Shown: piece by piece, positions 1 to 7,162 of the stretch
Layout of the letters: each line of letters starts with the position of its first letter
How positions within the stretch are numbered: position 1 is the first letter of the stretch
Source of the DNA: Pseudomonadota bacterium
Lineage (GTDB): Bacteria > Desulfobacterota > Desulfobacteria > Desulfobacterales > Desulfobacteraceae
Length of the DNA: 18,467 nt
Assembly: GCA_018812385.1 (NCBI GenBank)
Contig: JAHJDU010000560.1
Span: 1-18,467, forward strand
Direction of reading: 5' to 3'
Made by a program: the position numbers and the translations under genes
The notes under the pieces: model-generated
The model's database searches: none
Seen by the model: only the letters and a program-made list of their open reading frames with translations
What the model was told of the DNA's origin: nothing

Positions 1-2
1 TA

Positions 3-1187
3 ATCAAAGACTGTGATGTATTGGTTGGCGGCAGGCGCCATCTTGAAATGTTCGATTATCCTGATAAACACAAAATTTTTATCACTGGTCAAATTGACAG
101 TGTTGTTAAAGCTATTAAAGAACAAATGACCCTTCACAAAATTGTTGTTCTGGCTTCCGGAGATCCCTTGTTTTACGGCATTGGCTCCACGCTAACCCAA
201 TACTTTGAAAAAACCCAATTAAATATTCATTCAAACATTTCATCTGTTTCTGCTGCTTTTGCAGCAATAAAAGAGCCATGGCACGATGCAAAAATAATCA
301 GCCTTCACGGCAAACAGCAGAAAGCATTTTCCTTTGCAAGGCTTGCGGGCGAGTATAAAATAGCGTTTTTAACTGATCCGCAAATGAACCCGCAATATAT
401 TGCCGCGGGCCTGATTAAACAGGGTCTGTATAATTTTAAATTTTGTGTTTTGGAAAATCTTGGGAGCAAAAATAAAGAAAAGATAACATGGTTTGAAAAT
501 CTTGCCCTGGTAGGAGAACAATTCTTTTCCCAGCCCAATATGGTAATTTTGCTGAGCCGGTTAAAAGAAAACAGCAAGTTTTCACGTGAAACACATATTG
601 GTATGGAGGACTCCTTATTTAAGCATTCAAAAGGGCTGATTACAAAGTCTGAAGTCCGTTGCATTTCCTTGTCCAAATTAAAACTGACCAAAAAAAATCA
701 TGTGGTATGGGATATTGGTTCAGGTTCAGGTTCTATTGGTATTGAAGCTTCACTTCAGGTTCCCTGGGGCCAGGTGTATGCCATAGAAAAACACCCTGGA
801 CGAATCTTAGATATTTATCACAATATTCAAAGCTTTAACTGCCATAATATTAAGGTATTAAATACTGCCTTTCCAGAAGGAATCCAAGACTTGAAGACCC
901 CGGATCGAATTTTTATTGGGGGAGGTGGTGCAAACCTTGAGCAAATTATTAAGGTCTCCTGCGACAAGCTGGCTCCCTTTGGAATTATTGTGATCAATAC
1001 TGTATTGCTGCAAAGCCTTGAGACCTCTTTAAGGGTCTTAAAAGAATATAAATTTGATCCAAATGTTTTGCAAATTCAGGTGTCGAGATCAAACTCAAAA
1101 GGCATGCCGTTTGGAGATAGACTTGAAGCATTAAACCCGGTTTGGATCATATCAGGATCAAAACCTAAGCTAAGGTACGGTATATGA
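3..1187 (+). CDS. cbiET: Precorrin-6Y/cobalt-precorrin-7 methyltransferase-decarboxylase CbiE-CbiT fusion (5' partial)
   Basis: Bifunctional corrin enzyme that uses S-adenosylmethionine to methylate C5 and C15 of the corrin ring and decarboxylate the C12 acetate side chain; cytoplasmic. The frame is open to the window edge, so the gene begins upstream. The visible residues before the TTG at 21 already read as CbiE (VLVGGRRHLEMF), so roughly 25-30 N-terminal residues with the first SAM loop are missing. The CbiE part spans about residues 1-185 and contains ASGDPLFYGIG. The CbiT part follows, with GLITKSEVR, the SAM-binding motif VVWDIGSGSGSIGIEA near residue 228 (counted from the TTG) and IFIGGGG. 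The linker between the two halves carries a parS-like palindrome (578-593). The stop overlaps the cobM start by four bases, and AAGG before that start gives cobM its own ribosome site. The family assignment is firm; only the start is unknown. Confidence 0.93.
   Translation: MKDCDVLVGGRRHLEMFDYPDKHKIFITGQIDSVVKAIKEQMTLHKIVVLASGDPLFYGIGSTLTQYFEKTQLNIHSNISSVSAAFAAIKEPWHDAKIISLHGKQQKAFSFARLAGEYKIAFLTDPQMNPQYIAAGLIKQGLYNFKFCVLENLGSKNKEKITWFENLALVGEQFFSQPNMVILLSRLKENSKFSRETHIGMEDSLFKHSKGLITKSEVRCISLSKLKLTKKNHVVWDIGSGSGSIGIEASLQVPWGQVYAIEKHPGRILDIYHNIQSFNCHNIKVLNTAFPEGIQDLKTPDRIFIGGGGANLEQIIKVSCDKLAPFGIIVINTVLLQSLETSLRVLKEYKFDPNVLQIQVSRSNSKGMPFGDRLEALNPVWIISGSKPKLRYGI
578..593. other. parS-like centromere site 1 (inside cbiET)
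   Basis: The 16 bases match 14 of 16 positions of the classical ParB-binding consensus TGTTTCACGTGAAACA; only the first two bases differ. The core TTTCACGTGAAA is a perfect palindrome. In the cbiET frame it is read as F-S-R-E-T, in the linker between the CbiE and CbiT domains. A second site lies 2,022 bp downstream. parS sites are known to occur inside coding genes near replication origins. ParB binding here is inferred from the sequence only. Confidence 0.7.
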
Positions 1188-1969
1188 AGGAGAATAAGAA
1201 TAAAGTTGTTTTTGCGGGTGCCGGGCCAGGTGATCCTGACCTCATCACTATTAAATCCATGAAAGCGCTGAAATCCGCCGATCTTATCATTTATGCAGGA
1301 TCTCTGGTACCTGAAGCTGTGCTGTGCTGGAAGGGCGAGAAAACCGAAACAAAATCCAGTGCCGGCATGGATCTGAACCATATTATTGATACAATAAAAG
1401 CCTATCATGCCGAGGGGAAAAAAATTGTTCGCCTCCATACTGGCGACCCCTCACTCTATGGTGCAATTTTTGAACAAATGAGGGAACTTGAAAAAGTCAA
1501 CATTCCCTACGAGGTTATTCCAGGTGTTACAGCGGCATTTGCCGCAGCTTCCAAAATGAACATGGAATATACCCTGCCCGAGGTAACCCAGACCTTGATT
1601 CTGACAAGGATCTCTGGAAGAACACCCGTCCCTGAATCAGAGGATCTTGAGAAGCTTGCATCCCATCAATCTTCCATGGCCATATATTTGAGCATCGGCC
1701 ATACTGAAAAAGTTCAGCAAATACTGGAAAAACATTATGGCAGAGAATCCTTGTGCGCAGTGGCCTATAAAGTAAGCCATCCCCAGGAAAAAATAATTTA
1801 TACTAAAATAAAAAACCTTGTAAAAACCTGTAAAGACAATTCCATCACAAGACATGCACTGATCATTGTTGGAAAATCTGTTGAAGCAAGCATTGACAAT
1901 CAGGCAGTTTTAAAATCGAAACTATATGATTCGACATTTTCCCATGGATATAGAAACGCTGAAAAATAA
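1184..1969 (+). CDS. cobM: Precorrin-4 / cobalt-precorrin-4 C11-methyltransferase
   Basis: SAM-dependent uroporphyrinogen-III-type methyltransferase that methylates C11 of the corrin precursor (CbiF in the anaerobic pathway). The 261 residues match the usual length. The N-terminal SAM loop GAGPGDPDLIT is at about residues 12-22, followed by the typical YAGSLVPE. The second SAM segment is HTGDPSLYGA (about 85-94), and VIPGVTAAFAAAS (about 112-124) is the third conserved stretch. The ATG overlaps the cbiET stop in an ATGA junction and is preceded by AAGG eight bases upstream. The gene end overlaps the annotated cbiG start by 44 bases, the longest overlap in the operon. Its neighbours (cbiG, cobJ) catalyse adjacent steps of the anaerobic branch, so CbiF-type chemistry on cobalt-precorrin-4 is the likely reaction. 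Confidence 0.95.
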   Translation: MKENKNKVVFAGAGPGDPDLITIKSMKALKSADLIIYAGSLVPEAVLCWKGEKTETKSSAGMDLNHIIDTIKAYHAEGKKIVRLHTGDPSLYGAIFEQMRELEKVNIPYEVIPGVTAAFAAASKMNMEYTLPEVTQTLILTRISGRTPVPESEDLEKLASHQSSMAIYLSIGHTEKVQQILEKHYGRESLCAVAYKVSHPQEKIIYTKIKNLVKTCKDNSITRHALIIVGKSVEASIDNQAVLKSKLYDSTFSHGYRNAEK

Positions 1970-3005
1970 AATACCTCCGGGCCCTATTGCCGTCTGGAGC
2001 ATTACACCCAATGGAAAGATCCTTGGTCAAAAAATCAAGGCTGGGCTCAAGGGTTCAACTCTTTTTGTCTCTGCCAAAATTGGGGGAAATGATAAAGAAA
2101 ATAGGGTCACATTTGAAAACCTATCCGAGGAGATCCAATGTCAATTTAATAAGTTTTCAGGGCATGTTTTTATCTTTTCTACAGGGATTGCAGTTCGAAT
2201 CATTGCACCTTTATTGAATTCAAAAATTATTGATCCCGGCGTCGTGGTGGTGGATGACAATGGAACCCATTCCATAAGTCTTATCTCCGGCCACTTAGGG
2301 GGAGCCAATGAGCTTACAAAAAAAATTGCCGGCATCATTTCCTGTACTCCTGTCATAACCACGGCAACAGACATAAATAATTTACCGGCCATTGACTTGA
2401 TAGCAAAAGATAAGGGCCTTTTTATCGAAACCCCCCAAAACATAAAACATATTAACATGGCGTTTCTTATGGGAGAACCTGTAAGTTTATTTGATCCTTT
2501 CGACTTCATTAAAAATGATCTGCCAAAACCCTTTTGGACGGATAAAAGCATGGAGGATCATGCTATAAGGAAAATATTCTGTTCCTACGAAACCAGAGAC
2601 GTTTCACGTGAAACTCTAATTTTAAGACCGCCTGTCTTAAGCATAGGCATTGGGTGCAACAGGGGAACAAGCTGCAAAGAGCTTAAACAATTTTTATTTA
2701 TGGTTTTAAAAAAAGAAAACTTGTCAGTTAACAGCATTTGTCAATTTGCAACAGCAGACATCAAAAAGGATGAAATAGGTTTATTAGCTCTTTCAAAGGA
2801 AATGAATATTCAAATAGTTTTTTATGACAAAAAAAATTTAAATTCAGTGAAAACCATTATGACACCATCAAAAATGGTAGAGAAACATTTAGGAGTTAAG
2901 AGTGTATGCGAAGCAGCAGCGATTCTGGCAGCCAACAACGGAAAATTGATTGTTCCAAAGAAGAAAAACAAGGATGTCACCCTGGCCGTGGCAATAAAAA
3001 AATGA
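1926..3005 (+). CDS. cbiG: Cobalt-precorrin-5A hydrolase CbiG
   Basis: CbiG opens the delta-lactone of cobalt-precorrin-5A and releases acetaldehyde. It marks the oxygen-independent cobalamin pathway. The N-terminal domain shows FSTGIAVRIIAPLL (about residues 84-97) and ISLISGHLGGANELT (about 117-131). A middle domain follows, and the C-terminal domain starts at LSIGIGCNRG (about 238) and ends with the typical VCEAAAILAA. Length is about 359 residues, normal for the family. The start is uncertain: ATG at 1926 and ATG at 1944 are both in frame and neither has a clear ribosome binding site, so expression may depend on coupling to cobM translation. The linker before the C-terminal domain contains the second parS-like palindrome. 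The stop overlaps the cobJ start (ATGA). Confidence 0.93.
   Translation: MIRHFPMDIETLKNKIPPGPIAVWSITPNGKILGQKIKAGLKGSTLFVSAKIGGNDKENRVTFENLSEEIQCQFNKFSGHVFIFSTGIAVRIIAPLLNSKIIDPGVVVVDDNGTHSISLISGHLGGANELTKKIAGIISCTPVITTATDINNLPAIDLIAKDKGLFIETPQNIKHINMAFLMGEPVSLFDPFDFIKNDLPKPFWTDKSMEDHAIRKIFCSYETRDVSRETLILRPPVLSIGIGCNRGTSCKELKQFLFMVLKKENLSVNSICQFATADIKKDEIGLLALSKEMNIQIVFYDKKNLNSVKTIMTPSKMVEKHLGVKSVCEAAAILAANNGKLIVPKKKNKDVTLAVAIKK
2600..2615. other. parS-like centromere site 2 (inside cbiG)
   Basis: The 16 bases contain GTTTCACGTGAAAC, a perfect 14-base palindrome equal to the core of the ParB-binding parS consensus; only the two outermost positions differ (14 of 16). In the cbiG frame it is read as V-S-R-E-T, in the linker between the middle and C-terminal CbiG domains. 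It closely matches site 1 in sequence and in how it is read. Function is inferred from the sequence. Confidence 0.77.
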
Positions 3006-3790
3006 TGCTTTATGTTATTGGTACCGGCCCTGGAGACATTGCCTACATGTCACAGCGGGCGATTGAGATTATTAAGCAGGTGGATTGTATAGCAGGATAC
3101 ACAACTTATATCGATTTGATTGCAGATTTAGTACAGGGCAAAGAAATCATCTCAACGGGCATGATGAAAGAGGTGGAGAGGGTTGAAAAAGCCATCGAAC
3201 ATGCCTTAACCGGGAAATCATGCGCCCTTATTTCAGGTGGAGACCCGGGCATTTACGCCATGGCAGGCCTTGTCTTTGAAATCTGCAAACAACGAGATAT
3301 AAACCTTTTAAGGGCTCAAGACAAAGAAAATGACCCTGATAGCGCACAGGGTCTGTTTCTTGAAATTGTTCCGGGAATTCCAGCCTTAGCCGCCGGTGCT
3401 GCCCTGGCTGGGGCACCATTGACTCATGATTTTGCAGCGATTTCTTTAAGTGACCTTCTAACCCCCTGGGAAAAAATAGAAAAAAGGCTGACTTGTGCTG
3501 CCATGGCAGACTTTGTAATTGTCCTGTATAACCCGAAAAGCAAAAAAAGGGACTGGCAGTTAAAAAGGGCACAGGAGCTTATTTTGGAACACAGGGAAGG
3601 CACAACACCTGTTGGAATTATCACAGGGGCCATGAGAGAAAATCAGAACATCTCATTTGCAACCCTGGATCAACTGGATAAGGCTGAAGTCGGGATGCAG
3701 ACGGTTTTATTTGTAGGTTCCAGTGCTTCTTTAAGATACCTGGATTTTCTGTTTACCCCGAGAGGATATTCAAAGAAATATGACATTTAA
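3002..3790 (+). CDS. cobJ: Precorrin-3B / cobalt-precorrin-3 C17-methyltransferase (CobJ/CbiH)
   Basis: SAM-dependent methyltransferase that methylates C17 with ring contraction, making cobalt-precorrin-4. The first SAM loop is YVIGTGPGDIAYMS right at the N-terminus, followed by AGYTTYIDLI. The second is ISGGDPGIYAMAGLVFE. EIVPGIPALAAGAALAGAPLTHDF and VLYNPKSKKR are also hallmark CobJ/CbiH segments. A longer open frame extends upstream to 2906, but residues before 3002 have no family character and overlap cbiG, so I start at ATGATG (3002 or 3005), which forms an ATGA junction with the cbiG stop. That gives about 262 residues, somewhat longer than the shortest CbiH proteins because of an insert around residues 100-115 (KDKENDPDSAQG). 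No strong ribosome binding site is visible, so coupling to cbiG is likely. Confidence 0.93.
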   Translation: MMLYVIGTGPGDIAYMSQRAIEIIKQVDCIAGYTTYIDLIADLVQGKEIISTGMMKEVERVEKAIEHALTGKSCALISGGDPGIYAMAGLVFEICKQRDINLLRAQDKENDPDSAQGLFLEIVPGIPALAAGAALAGAPLTHDFAAISLSDLLTPWEKIEKRLTCAAMADFVIVLYNPKSKKRDWQLKRAQELILEHREGTTPVGIITGAMRENQNISFATLDQLDKAEVGMQTVLFVGSSASLRYLDFLFTPRGYSKKYDI

Positions 3791-3821
3791 AAATGGCAAA
3801 AACTACTTTGGGAGACCAGTG

Positions 3822-4334
3822 ATGGAAGGATATGTTCAAATCTACACCGGCAATGGCAAAGGGAAAACAACAGCTAGCCTGGGGCTTGCTCTCCGGGCTG
3901 ATGGTGCCGGGCTAAAAGTCTACATAGGCCAGTTTTTAAAAAAAGGGGATTATTCTGAAATAAAAGCTTTGTCCAGATTTGAAAATATTAAGATTGAGCA
4001 ATACGGCCTTGGCAACTTTATTAAAGGCAACCCATCGGATGAAGATATAGCTGCAGGCGTGGAAGGGTATAAAAAATTATGCAAAATTTTAAAACAGAAC
4101 AAATATGATGTGGTCATCGCGGAAGAAGCTAATGTTGCGGTCCTGTTCAATATTATAACAGAAAAAGAACTTTTAGGCTTGATCGACATGAAACCCAAAA
4201 ATGTTGAGCTTGTGATCACAGGACGGGGCGCAACAAAAAAACTAATTGAAAGAGCCGATCTTGTTACGGAAATTAAAGAAATCAAACACTATTATAAACA
4301 AGGCGTAACGGCCCGGGTTGGGATCGAAAAATGA
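3822..4334 (+). CDS. cobO: Corrinoid adenosyltransferase CobO/BtuR type
   Basis: ATP:cob(I)alamin (corrinoid) adenosyltransferase that attaches the 5'-deoxyadenosyl group to reduced cobalt; cytoplasmic. From ATG 3822 the protein is 170 residues. The P-loop GNGKGKTT lies at residues 10-17 after VQIYT, followed by LALRADGAG. VVIAEEANVA is the Walker B-like segment, and ELVITGRGA is also typical of the family. I chose ATG 3822 over the upstream in-frame ATG 3780 because GGGAG ends seven bases before 3822, because family members start just before the YTGxGKGKTT motif, and because 3780 would overlap cobJ. The stop overlaps the cobQ start by four bases. Its place before cobQ agrees with adenosylation before amidation. 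Confidence 0.94.
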   Translation: MEGYVQIYTGNGKGKTTASLGLALRADGAGLKVYIGQFLKKGDYSEIKALSRFENIKIEQYGLGNFIKGNPSDEDIAAGVEGYKKLCKILKQNKYDVVIAEEANVAVLFNIITEKELLGLIDMKPKNVELVITGRGATKKLIERADLVTEIKEIKHYYKQGVTARVGIEK

Positions 4335-5797
4335 TGAAAAAAAATATTGCAATTCTAGGAACTGGATCTGATGTTGGGAAAAGCATCCTTGCAGCGGCTC
4401 TTTGCAGGTCTCTTGCAGACAGGGGTGTTAAGGTTGCACCATTCAAATCTCAAAATATGTCCAACAACTCGGGCATTACTCCCGAAGGTCTTGAAATGGG
4501 ACGTGCTCAGATTGTTCAGGCGGAAGCCGCTAAAATTGCTCCCCACGTCAATATGAACCCCATACTTTTAAAACCAACAGGAGAAAAACAGTCCCAGGTA
4601 ATTCTCAATGGAAAAGTACATGGGAATCATACTGCAATGGATTATCATAAAAACAAAGGCTTTTATTTTAAAAAATCTTGCCAAGCATTTGACAGGCTTG
4701 AACAGAACTATGACCGAATAATTCTGGAGGGTGCGGGCTCCTGCGCAGAAGTCAACCTGATGCCCAATGACATTGTAAATTTTGCCATGGCTGAATATGC
4801 CAATGCAGATGTCATCCTTGCGGCAGATATCCACAGGGGTGGTGTGTTTGCACAGATTATCGGCACCCTTGAGTGTCTCCCGCAAAAGTATCGGGACATG
4901 ATAAAAGGATTTATTATCAATCGCTTCAGAGGGGATATTGCCCTGTTTAAAGATGGGGTAGACTGGATTGAAGAGCAGACAAACAAAAAGGTGTTGGGCG
5001 TTCTGCCCTGGTACACGCATTTTAAAATTGATGCTGAAGACTCGGTAGAGATTGAAGAATGCACTAATTTTAAAGACTTCAATCCTGATATACCGGCAAT
5101 CGGCATTATCCGGCTGCCCCATATTGCAAATTTCACGGATTTTCATGCCCTGTCAAAGATAAAAGAACTTCAAACGATTTACATTGACCGACCAGATCAT
5201 CTGTCAAAATATAAGGCGATAATTATTCCGGGATCAAAAAATACCCGTGCAGATCTTGAGTGGTTAGCAAAAAATTTTAAAGATCCTCTTCAAGAATATT
5301 ATAAATCAAAAGGATATATTTTTGGAATTTGTGGTGGCTATCAAATGCTGGGCGAATTTGTCGATGATCCCGATGGACTTGAAGGCGCTCCTGGAAAGAC
5401 AAAAGCCCTTAATCTTTTGCCCGTACAAACTATATTAAAGGCGCCAAAAACGACGACTTTAAGCGATTTTCAATGGGAAGATGCCAAAGGCAAAGGATAT
5501 GAAATCCACATGGGGTATACATCCTTAAGTGCGGCGGGATCTTCTCTCCTTGAAATCAGTTCCAGAAATTCCATTCCCTGCGCAAACACAGATGGATGCA
5601 TATCAGAGGACGGCAGAGTTTCTGGAACATATATGCACGGTTTTTTTGATTCCTCGCAAATTTTATTAAAATGGTTAAAGGCAATAGGATTAGACGCAAA
5701 TTATCCATGTGATGACATGCTCAATTTAAAAGAGAGGGACTATCGCCTCTTAAAAGAACACTTTGAAGCCCATATTGATATGAGTCATATCTTTTAG
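4331..5797 (+). CDS. cobQ: Cobyric acid synthase (glutamine-hydrolysing), CobQ/CbiP
   Basis: Amidates the b, d, e and g carboxylates of adenosyl-cobyrinate a,c-diamide using glutamine and ATP. The N-terminal dethiobiotin-synthetase-like ATPase domain shows the P-loop-like GTGSDVGKS (residues 9-17) and FKSQNMSNNS (about 38-47), then KPTGEKQSQV and LEGAGSCAEVNL. The C-terminal class I glutamine amidotransferase domain has the nucleophile Cys334 in FGICGGYQMLG and the catalytic His436 in GTYMHGFFD. The 488-residue length is normal. It is the last gene of the visible cobalamin run, reached through an ATGA overlap with cobO. There is no clear intrinsic terminator after it. Confidence 0.96.
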   Translation: MMKKNIAILGTGSDVGKSILAAALCRSLADRGVKVAPFKSQNMSNNSGITPEGLEMGRAQIVQAEAAKIAPHVNMNPILLKPTGEKQSQVILNGKVHGNHTAMDYHKNKGFYFKKSCQAFDRLEQNYDRIILEGAGSCAEVNLMPNDIVNFAMAEYANADVILAADIHRGGVFAQIIGTLECLPQKYRDMIKGFIINRFRGDIALFKDGVDWIEEQTNKKVLGVLPWYTHFKIDAEDSVEIEECTNFKDFNPDIPAIGIIRLPHIANFTDFHALSKIKELQTIYIDRPDHLSKYKAIIIPGSKNTRADLEWLAKNFKDPLQEYYKSKGYIFGICGGYQMLGEFVDDPDGLEGAPGKTKALNLLPVQTILKAPKTTTLSDFQWEDAKGKGYEIHMGYTSLSAAGSSLLEISSRNSIPCANTDGCISEDGRVSGTYMHGFFDSSQILLKWLKAIGLDANYPCDDMLNLKERDYRLLKEHFEAHIDMSHIF

Positions 5798-6121
5798 ATT
5801 AAAAGTTATTTGAAGTAAAAAATTGCAAATTAATTTTGAAGTTAAAAAACCTTTGTAGTTTGATACATTGAAAAAAATGATATGGGCATAACATAGTTGT
5901 AAAAATTTTTAAAAAAAGAAATGTGCTGAAACTTTTTTACGTCCATGAAAAAATAATAATTTGCAGACGAAATAACAATTAAATTTTTTAATTAAATTTG
6001 TTTGCTTTTTAAAACCGGACAAAAACACAAAAAATAGTTTTGCAAATATAAAAAGGAAAAGGAAACTTTTGTTCGGGTCTGAAAAAATTAAACAAGACAT
6101 GAATTTTTTGAACTGGTAAAA
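5798..6121. other. AT-rich intergenic region without a recognisable gene
   Basis: These 324 bases lie between the convergent cobQ and thpR ends. They are dominated by A/T runs, including a near direct repeat of AATTAAATTT around 5980-6000. The only open frame of note (about 63 codons on the - strand, 5909-6100) is rich in Phe, Lys and Leu, has no family features and no good ribosome binding site. I see no tRNA, no GC-rich terminator hairpin and no inverted repeat of convincing length. Confidence 0.6.
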
Positions 6122-6709
6122 CTATTCTGTTATAAGTGGTACTGAAAAAATTATTTTATGAACTGCGCCTGATGATATTAATTCGCTTTGAAAAAATTTA
6201 ATCTCTGAAACAACAAAATCATCAGAATGGAAGTCTTTAAATTCCTGCAACAGCTTAATCACGGTTTTTGGATAAATTGGCTGTTTAATCCTTGCCACTG
6301 TCAGGTGGGGGGAAAATCTTCTATTCTCCCTTTTAATTTCCATGTCCTCAAAAAAGATATCCTCCAGACGATTAACAAGTTTTTCCAAAACATCTGTCTG
6401 TCCTCTTGTTCCAGACCAGATGACCTTGGTATTTTTTACAGATGGAAACACCCCTATATCTGAGGCGGACAAAGAATGAATTGGTATTCCTGCTACCGCC
6501 TTGATCATGCATGCTTTAATAGCATCAATCTTGCTGACATTTACATTTCCAAAAAACTTCAGGGTTAAATGCATGTTGGCGGGCTTTGGCCAGGAAGCCT
6601 TGATGCCTGATTTTTGCAATTTCCCTTGAAGATCATGTAAAAATTTTATTATCTCTTTTGGAATAGATATGGCAATAAAAGCACGGATCTGGTTATTGTC
6701 CTTTTTCAT
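6122..6709 (-). CDS. thpR: RNA 2',3'-cyclic phosphodiesterase ThpR (LigT/2H family)
   Basis: 2H phosphoesterase that opens 2',3'-cyclic phosphate ends of RNA to a 2'-phosphomonoester; historically described as 2'-5' RNA ligase LigT. Both catalytic motifs are present: H47-L-T-L50 after WPKPANM, and H135-L-T-V138 after RRFSP. The start of the protein (IRAFIAISIP) is typical, and 195 residues is normal. I take the ATG at 6709 rather than the in-frame TTG at 6733 because the family starts close to the RAFIAI strand. Its start overlaps the end of the upstream MoaD/ThiS-like gene by 17 bases, so the two are one transcript and thpR is probably translated by coupling. The physiological substrate is not evident from the context. 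Confidence 0.93.
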   Translation of the reverse strand: MKKDNNQIRAFIAISIPKEIIKFLHDLQGKLQKSGIKASWPKPANMHLTLKFFGNVNVSKIDAIKACMIKAVAGIPIHSLSASDIGVFPSVKNTKVIWSGTRGQTDVLEKLVNRLEDIFFEDMEIKRENRRFSPHLTVARIKQPIYPKTVIKLLQEFKDFHSDDFVVSEIKFFQSELISSGAVHKIIFSVPLITE

Positions 6710-6992
6710 TATTTTGTTTGTTTTTAAATCCAAGCAAAACCCTGTAAGGGCCTGGAGTTCCTGGTGGTATTAATGCCACTCGGTCTTTATCTTGAATTAT
6801 CGTATCAAAAGGAGCCACTTTCCCATTAATAAACACAACCTCAACATCTTCAGACTCTAATTGAACCTGCCTGATTAAATCTTTTGCACGGATTCCTGGT
6901 TTGAGCGTCATGGTCACATTTGAATATCCAACTTGTTTTTCTTTTAATTTTTTCTGTAAAAACGAAAATGCATTAAATATTATGACCGGCAT
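6693..6992 (-). CDS. MoaD/ThiS-fold small ubiquitin-like protein without C-terminal GG
   Basis: A 99-residue protein with the beta-grasp pattern of sulfur carriers: VIIFNAFSFLQ strand, a helix with KDLIRQVQL, then VEVVFINGKVAPFDTIIQDKDRVALIPP. True MoaD/ThiS proteins end in Gly-Gly, which is adenylated and thiocarboxylated. Here the chain runs on as PPGTPGPYRVLLGF plus a Lys/Asn-rich tail and ends in KGQ, so canonical sulfur activation at the C-terminus is not possible as encoded. It may be a structural or regulatory member of the fold, or be processed. The start ATG at 6992 has AAGGGA about seven bases upstream. It is first in a two-gene unit with thpR and diverges from the kinase gene. The fold call is fairly secure; the function is not. 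Confidence 0.8.
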   Translation of the reverse strand: MPVIIFNAFSFLQKKLKEKQVGYSNVTMTLKPGIRAKDLIRQVQLESEDVEVVFINGKVAPFDTIIQDKDRVALIPPGTPGPYRVLLGFKNKQNNEKGQ

Positions 6993-7162
6993 AGATTTAT
7001 CCCTTTTTCTAATGTTAAAAAATTATAATTTGTGTATAATATAAGGTATCTTACAGGTTCACAGTATTTTTTAAAAGGGTGAAAAACAAATAATGATATT
7101 TCCTTTTCATTAACCTTTTAAAATCATTGAAAAAATTAGGTTGTGCAGATATACTTGTCTTT
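6993..7162. promoter_or_regulatory. Divergent promoter region between the MoaD/ThiS-like gene and the kinase
   Basis: AT-rich gap between two divergent starts. A TATAAT hexamer on the + strand at 7035-7040 and one on the - strand at 7027-7022 are plausible -10 elements for the kinase and for the MoaD-like gene respectively. Neither has a good -35 at the ideal spacing, so the promoter calls are weak. Confidence 0.35.

Noticed and set aside
2906..3001. Upstream extension of cobJ to 2906
   Set aside because: The extra 32 residues overlap cbiG out of frame and lack any CobJ character; the SAM loop normally starts a few residues after the initiator.
3780..3821. Upstream start for cobO at 3780
   Set aside because: It overlaps cobJ and adds residues not seen in the family, whereas ATG 3822 has GGGAG at proper spacing.
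1..5797. Cobalamin riboswitch controlling the cobalamin operon
   Set aside because: The operon start lies before the window, and no B12-box-like structured leader is visible inside it.
5909..6100. Small - strand open frame after cobQ
   Set aside because: Low-complexity, Phe/Lys/Leu-rich product from an A/T-run region, no ribosome site and no family features.
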